Below, piece after piece: positions 61,550-64,000 of a DNA stretch of 64,000 nucleotides (its first letter is position 1; the number at the start of each line of letters is the position of its first letter). The position numbers and the translations under genes are program-made. The notes below the pieces were generated by a model. The model saw nothing but the letters and a program-made list of their open reading frames with translations. It searched no databases and was not told where the DNA came from. The stretch is from Erysipelotrichaceae bacterium. Its GTDB lineage: Bacteria; Bacillota_I; Bacilli_A; Erysipelotrichales; Erysipelotrichaceae. The stretch covers positions 28,170 through 92,169 of the forward strand of contig JAFRVK010000036.1 in NCBI GenBank assembly GCA_017441765.1. Direction: 5' to 3'.

Positions 61550-62515
61550 TTATTCCTTATAAGTACGTTCGCTGATGATATAACGCGGACGCTGTTTGGT
61601 TTCCATATAGGTCTTCCCGACATATTCGCCGATGATCCCAAGAGAAATCAGTTGTATTCCCGAAACAAAGCAGAGGGTACAGGTCATCGATGCCCAGCCC
61701 GGTACGGTCTTTCCCGCAAAGAAAGTCGCAATGGAATAGATCACTCCGATGAAACTGACAAAAGCCACAAAGATCCCGATTCCGGTGATGATCCTGATCG
61801 GCTTGATGCTTAAGCTGGTAATGCCATCGATCGCCAGGGTCAGCATCTTGCTGAAGGAATAATGGCTCTTGCCGGCAACCCGTTCAAACTGATCGTAATT
61901 GACCGTCGTTGATCTGAAACCGACCAGCGGGAAAAGTCCTCTTAAAAAGACATTCACTTCCTTATAATCCGAGAAAGCATTCAGTACTTTTGAAGAAACA
62001 AGCCGGTAATCCGCATGATTGGTAACGATCTCCCCGCCAAAAGCGTTGATCAGTTTGTAATAGAGCTCGGAGAATACTTTTTTCATGGTGCTGTCGCCTG
62101 TTCTTGAATTGCGTATGCCATAGACGACTTCATTGCCTTCCTCATATTTCTCCAACATACGGTCCACTGCATTAATATCGTGCTGACCGTCGCAGTCCAG
62201 CGTGATCGTCACATCGCAGTGGTCTTTGGCTTCCATCAGGCCTGCCAACAAAGCATTCTGATGACCTCTATTTCGTGAAAGAGAGATACCTTCGATCTGT
62301 TTATTCTTTTTTGCGATTTCACAGATGTAATCCCAGGTTCCATCGGTAGAACCGTCATTCACAAACAGCGCGCGGCTATCAGGGCTGATCGTTTTTGTTT
62401 TGACCAGTTCTTTGATTTTATTCAGAAACAGGGAATAAGTCAAAGGCAGGACCTTTTCCTCGTTGTAGCATGGCGTGATCAGATATAAGACCGGGAGTTT
62501 CTCTTTGTTTGGCAT
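61550..62515 (-). CDS. GtrB-like polyprenyl-phosphate glycosyltransferase (GT2), second copy
   Basis: 321 residues with I-T-P-C-Y-N-E-E-K-V, the metal motif D-C-D-G-Q-H-D, and two C-terminal membrane helices ending G-E-Y-V-G-K-T-Y-M-E-T-K. Same architecture as the enzyme at 52584 but clearly divergent in sequence, so the two probably load different sugars. It is nine bases after a multi-spanning membrane protein that may be its glycosyltransferase partner. Confidence 0.85.
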   Translation of the reverse strand: MPNKEKLPVLYLITPCYNEEKVLPLTYSLFLNKIKELVKTKTISPDSRALFVNDGSTDGTWDYICEIAKKNKQIEGISLSRNRGHQNALLAGLMEAKDHCDVTITLDCDGQHDINAVDRMLEKYEEGNEVVYGIRNSRTGDSTMKKVFSELYYKLINAFGGEIVTNHADYRLVSSKVLNAFSDYKEVNVFLRGLFPLVGFRSTTVNYDQFERVAGKSHYSFSKMLTLAIDGITSLSIKPIRIITGIGIFVAFVSFIGVIYSIATFFAGKTVPGWASMTCTLCFVSGIQLISLGIIGEYVGKTYMETKQRPRYIISERTYKE

Positions 62516-62524
62516 AAGTCACCT

Positions 62525-64000
62525 TCACTTTATATAATCATACAACAATTCCAGCACATCCTCATCCTCGTGAAGGGCGTTTTTCTTATACGCATCCAGC
62601 AAAAGGATCGTAAAATCATCATCGACAGTATAAACATCCAAGGAACCGGATTGACGGATCAGTTCCTTAAAGCCGTCCGGATCGAAGATTTCCAGGTATT
62701 TCAGTTTCCACGTTTCAGCATCTGTAAATTCACAATCAAAATCGAGTACCGCATCCAGACAGTAATCCTCCGGATCGTAGTCTTCAAACAGATAAGCGTG
62801 ATCAAACAAGGCCTGCGCCTCAAGCAGCGCTTTCTTGCTCAGAAGCAGATTCAGATTGGATGCCTTGGGCAGAAATAGTCTCGTTTTTTCGCCATATACA
62901 TGATAGGCATTCGCATTCAGGCTGTAATAGCGTTGCCCCTCGACCTGTGTTTCATGAAGATCAGTCAGAAAAAAGGTGTCATTGGCAGCGATCACAGGTT
63001 CATTCAGCTTTTCCTCCAGAGCCAGCTGCGCATAGTAGTCTTTCTGCCACTCCAGATACAAAGCATTGCAACTGAAGATCGAGAATACAAGAACGATCCC
63101 CGCCAGCAGACTGCGGTATTTCCCTTTGATCAGGCTCAGAGCTGCGTAGAGGATCAGAGCAAATCCCAAAGGAATCAGAATCGCATCTCGTCCCTTGACG
63201 CCGATCGTTTCGATCAGATCCTGACGGATCACGATATATGGAAATAACGCCAGCACAAGCGCGGTCATGCCGTAGATCAGATACTTCACAGAATCAGACA
63301 GGGCATGATCCTCAAGTTCTGTTCTTGCAAGAAAAAGGAATACGGAAACGATCAGCAGCATGATCAGCATCACAGGATTGATGCATGATAGGAATCGTCT
63401 GCAGATATCCCTGAAGACCTTGATGACGGACCATGGCATATAGTCCAGACAACTTTTTAAGCCTTCGATCGAAACGGAACTTCGACCAGCAAATATCTCG
63501 GAAACCGGAAAGAACATCTTATGAAGGATGAAATATACAAAAGGCAGGATGCAGAAGTCAAAATAGTATCTGACAACATTTATGACTGCCTGCAGGATCC
63601 TTCTGAACCAGCCTGTCTCGCTCGAAGATTTCAGCTGTAGGACGAACAGATAAGCGATGATGATATAGTAGTAAGCCAGAACGGAACTTAAAATAAACGA
63701 AATAAAGAACAAGAACAGCAGAAGGATGCGGCAGATCGTCTTTCCGGCACATTTCTTTGATTTGTTCCAGTTTACAAACAGCATGAATCCCAGATAGAAA
63801 AGAAAGAGTCCTACGGTGTAAGGAAAATTGGAGATCAGCAGTCTTGCCTCATTGACCGGTACGGTACTGAACAGCAGTGTGATGATCAGGCTGTCTTCTT
63901 CGCTGAACAGTGTTGAATCTTTCAGAACATGATAAACAAACAGGCTGATGCCCAGATATAAAAAATAGATCAGGATGCGGCCGTTGTGCGGCAACGACCA
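62525..64000 (-). CDS. multi-spanning membrane protein, GT-C-like (5' end outside window)
   Basis: The frame is open to the window edge, so the true start is upstream. About 490 residues: a large hydrophobic part with about nine membrane helices, then a soluble C-terminal domain of roughly 170 residues. The layout resembles Gtr-type or GT-C glycosyltransferases that transfer polyprenyl-linked sugars outside the membrane, and the next gene encodes a GtrB-like donor enzyme. No family was recognised by motif. Confidence 0.55.
   Translation of the reverse strand, partial: WSLPHNGRILIYFLYLGISLFVYHVLKDSTLFSEEDSLIITLLFSTVPVNEARLLISNFPYTVGLFLFYLGFMLFVNWNKSKKCAGKTICRILLLFLFFISFILSSVLAYYYIIIAYLFVLQLKSSSETGWFRRILQAVINVVRYYFDFCILPFVYFILHKMFFPVSEIFAGRSSVSIEGLKSCLDYMPWSVIKVFRDICRRFLSCINPVMLIMLLIVSVFLFLARTELEDHALSDSVKYLIYGMTALVLALFPYIVIRQDLIETIGVKGRDAILIPLGFALILYAALSLIKGKYRSLLAGIVLVFSIFSCNALYLEWQKDYYAQLALEEKLNEPVIAANDTFFLTDLHETQVEGQRYYSLNANAYHVYGEKTRLFLPKASNLNLLLSKKALLEAQALFDHAYLFEDYDPEDYCLDAVLDFDCEFTDAETWKLKYLEIFDPDGFKELIRQSGSLDVYTVDDDFTILLLDAYKKNALHEDEDVLELLYDYIK

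Overview
The window is a dense, mid-GC (upper 40s % by eye) chromosomal segment of a host-associated Bacillota bacterium. RNase M5, an MsmX-type sugar ATPase, ATP-type PEP carboxykinase, a two-subunit transketolase, mannose-family PTS genes and a BmrCD-like ABC pair all point to Firmicutes; I lean towards the Erysipelotrichia, but that rests on gene content only. I saw no rRNA, insertion sequence, CRISPR array or prophage.

Layout. 1-4303 (+): two esterases, a DUF3237 protein and an M3 oligopeptidase. 4425-6944 (-): a GntR/YtrA-type regulator with its own operator, an ABC-2 ATPase and permease, and a monofunctional transglycosylase. 7074-15666 (-): a tightly packed seven-gene operon joining four ester hydrolases, a Nif3-like protein, a P-loop kinase and a sucrose-phosphorylase-type GH13 enzyme. 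15812-19920: a modular lipoprotein (-), then a long structured leader in front of an MsmX-like ATPase (+) and another esterase. 20874-24968 (-): MarR regulator and heterodimeric ABC exporter. 25088-32747 (-): a membrane-anchored beta-propeller protein, adenosine deaminase, M18 aminopeptidase, and a pckA-aminotransferase-gtrA operon. 32931-34488: monoglyceride-lipase-like hydrolase and rhomboid protease.

34627-38854 is the most interesting part: an RNA-repair-type locus. RtcB RNA ligase and a DUF2828/Ro-like von Willebrand A protein are co-oriented behind a roughly 360-nt 5' leader. That leader contains an almost complete tRNA mimic: perfect T-arm, perfect anticodon arm with loop triplet CGG, a D-arm, and a broken acceptor stem mounted on an extra 9-bp helix. 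A WYL-domain regulator is transcribed divergently, with three direct repeats between the genes. This is analogous to the enterobacterial rsr-yrlBA-rtcBA operon but uses a different regulator, a different Ro-like protein and an RNA that keeps an anticodon arm.

39043-43314 is a mannose-family PTS locus (IIB, IIC, IID, no IIA) with a SIS-domain sugar isomerase/deglycase and a divergent DeoR regulator. 43341-51728 is housekeeping (acpS, rarA, HAD phosphatase, transketolase, ribokinase, RNase M5, ispD, ybaK, RluA-type synthase, TrpF-like), followed by a sugar-kinase remnant at 51747-52214. 52179-64000 (-) is a surface-glycan cluster: legionaminic-acid-type genes (legB, ptmE, neuD, neuB, neuC, neuA), overlapped by an FkbH/ACP/MaoC acyl module, with two GtrB-like glycosyltransferases and a partial membrane protein. 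No LegC aminotransferase is present in the window.
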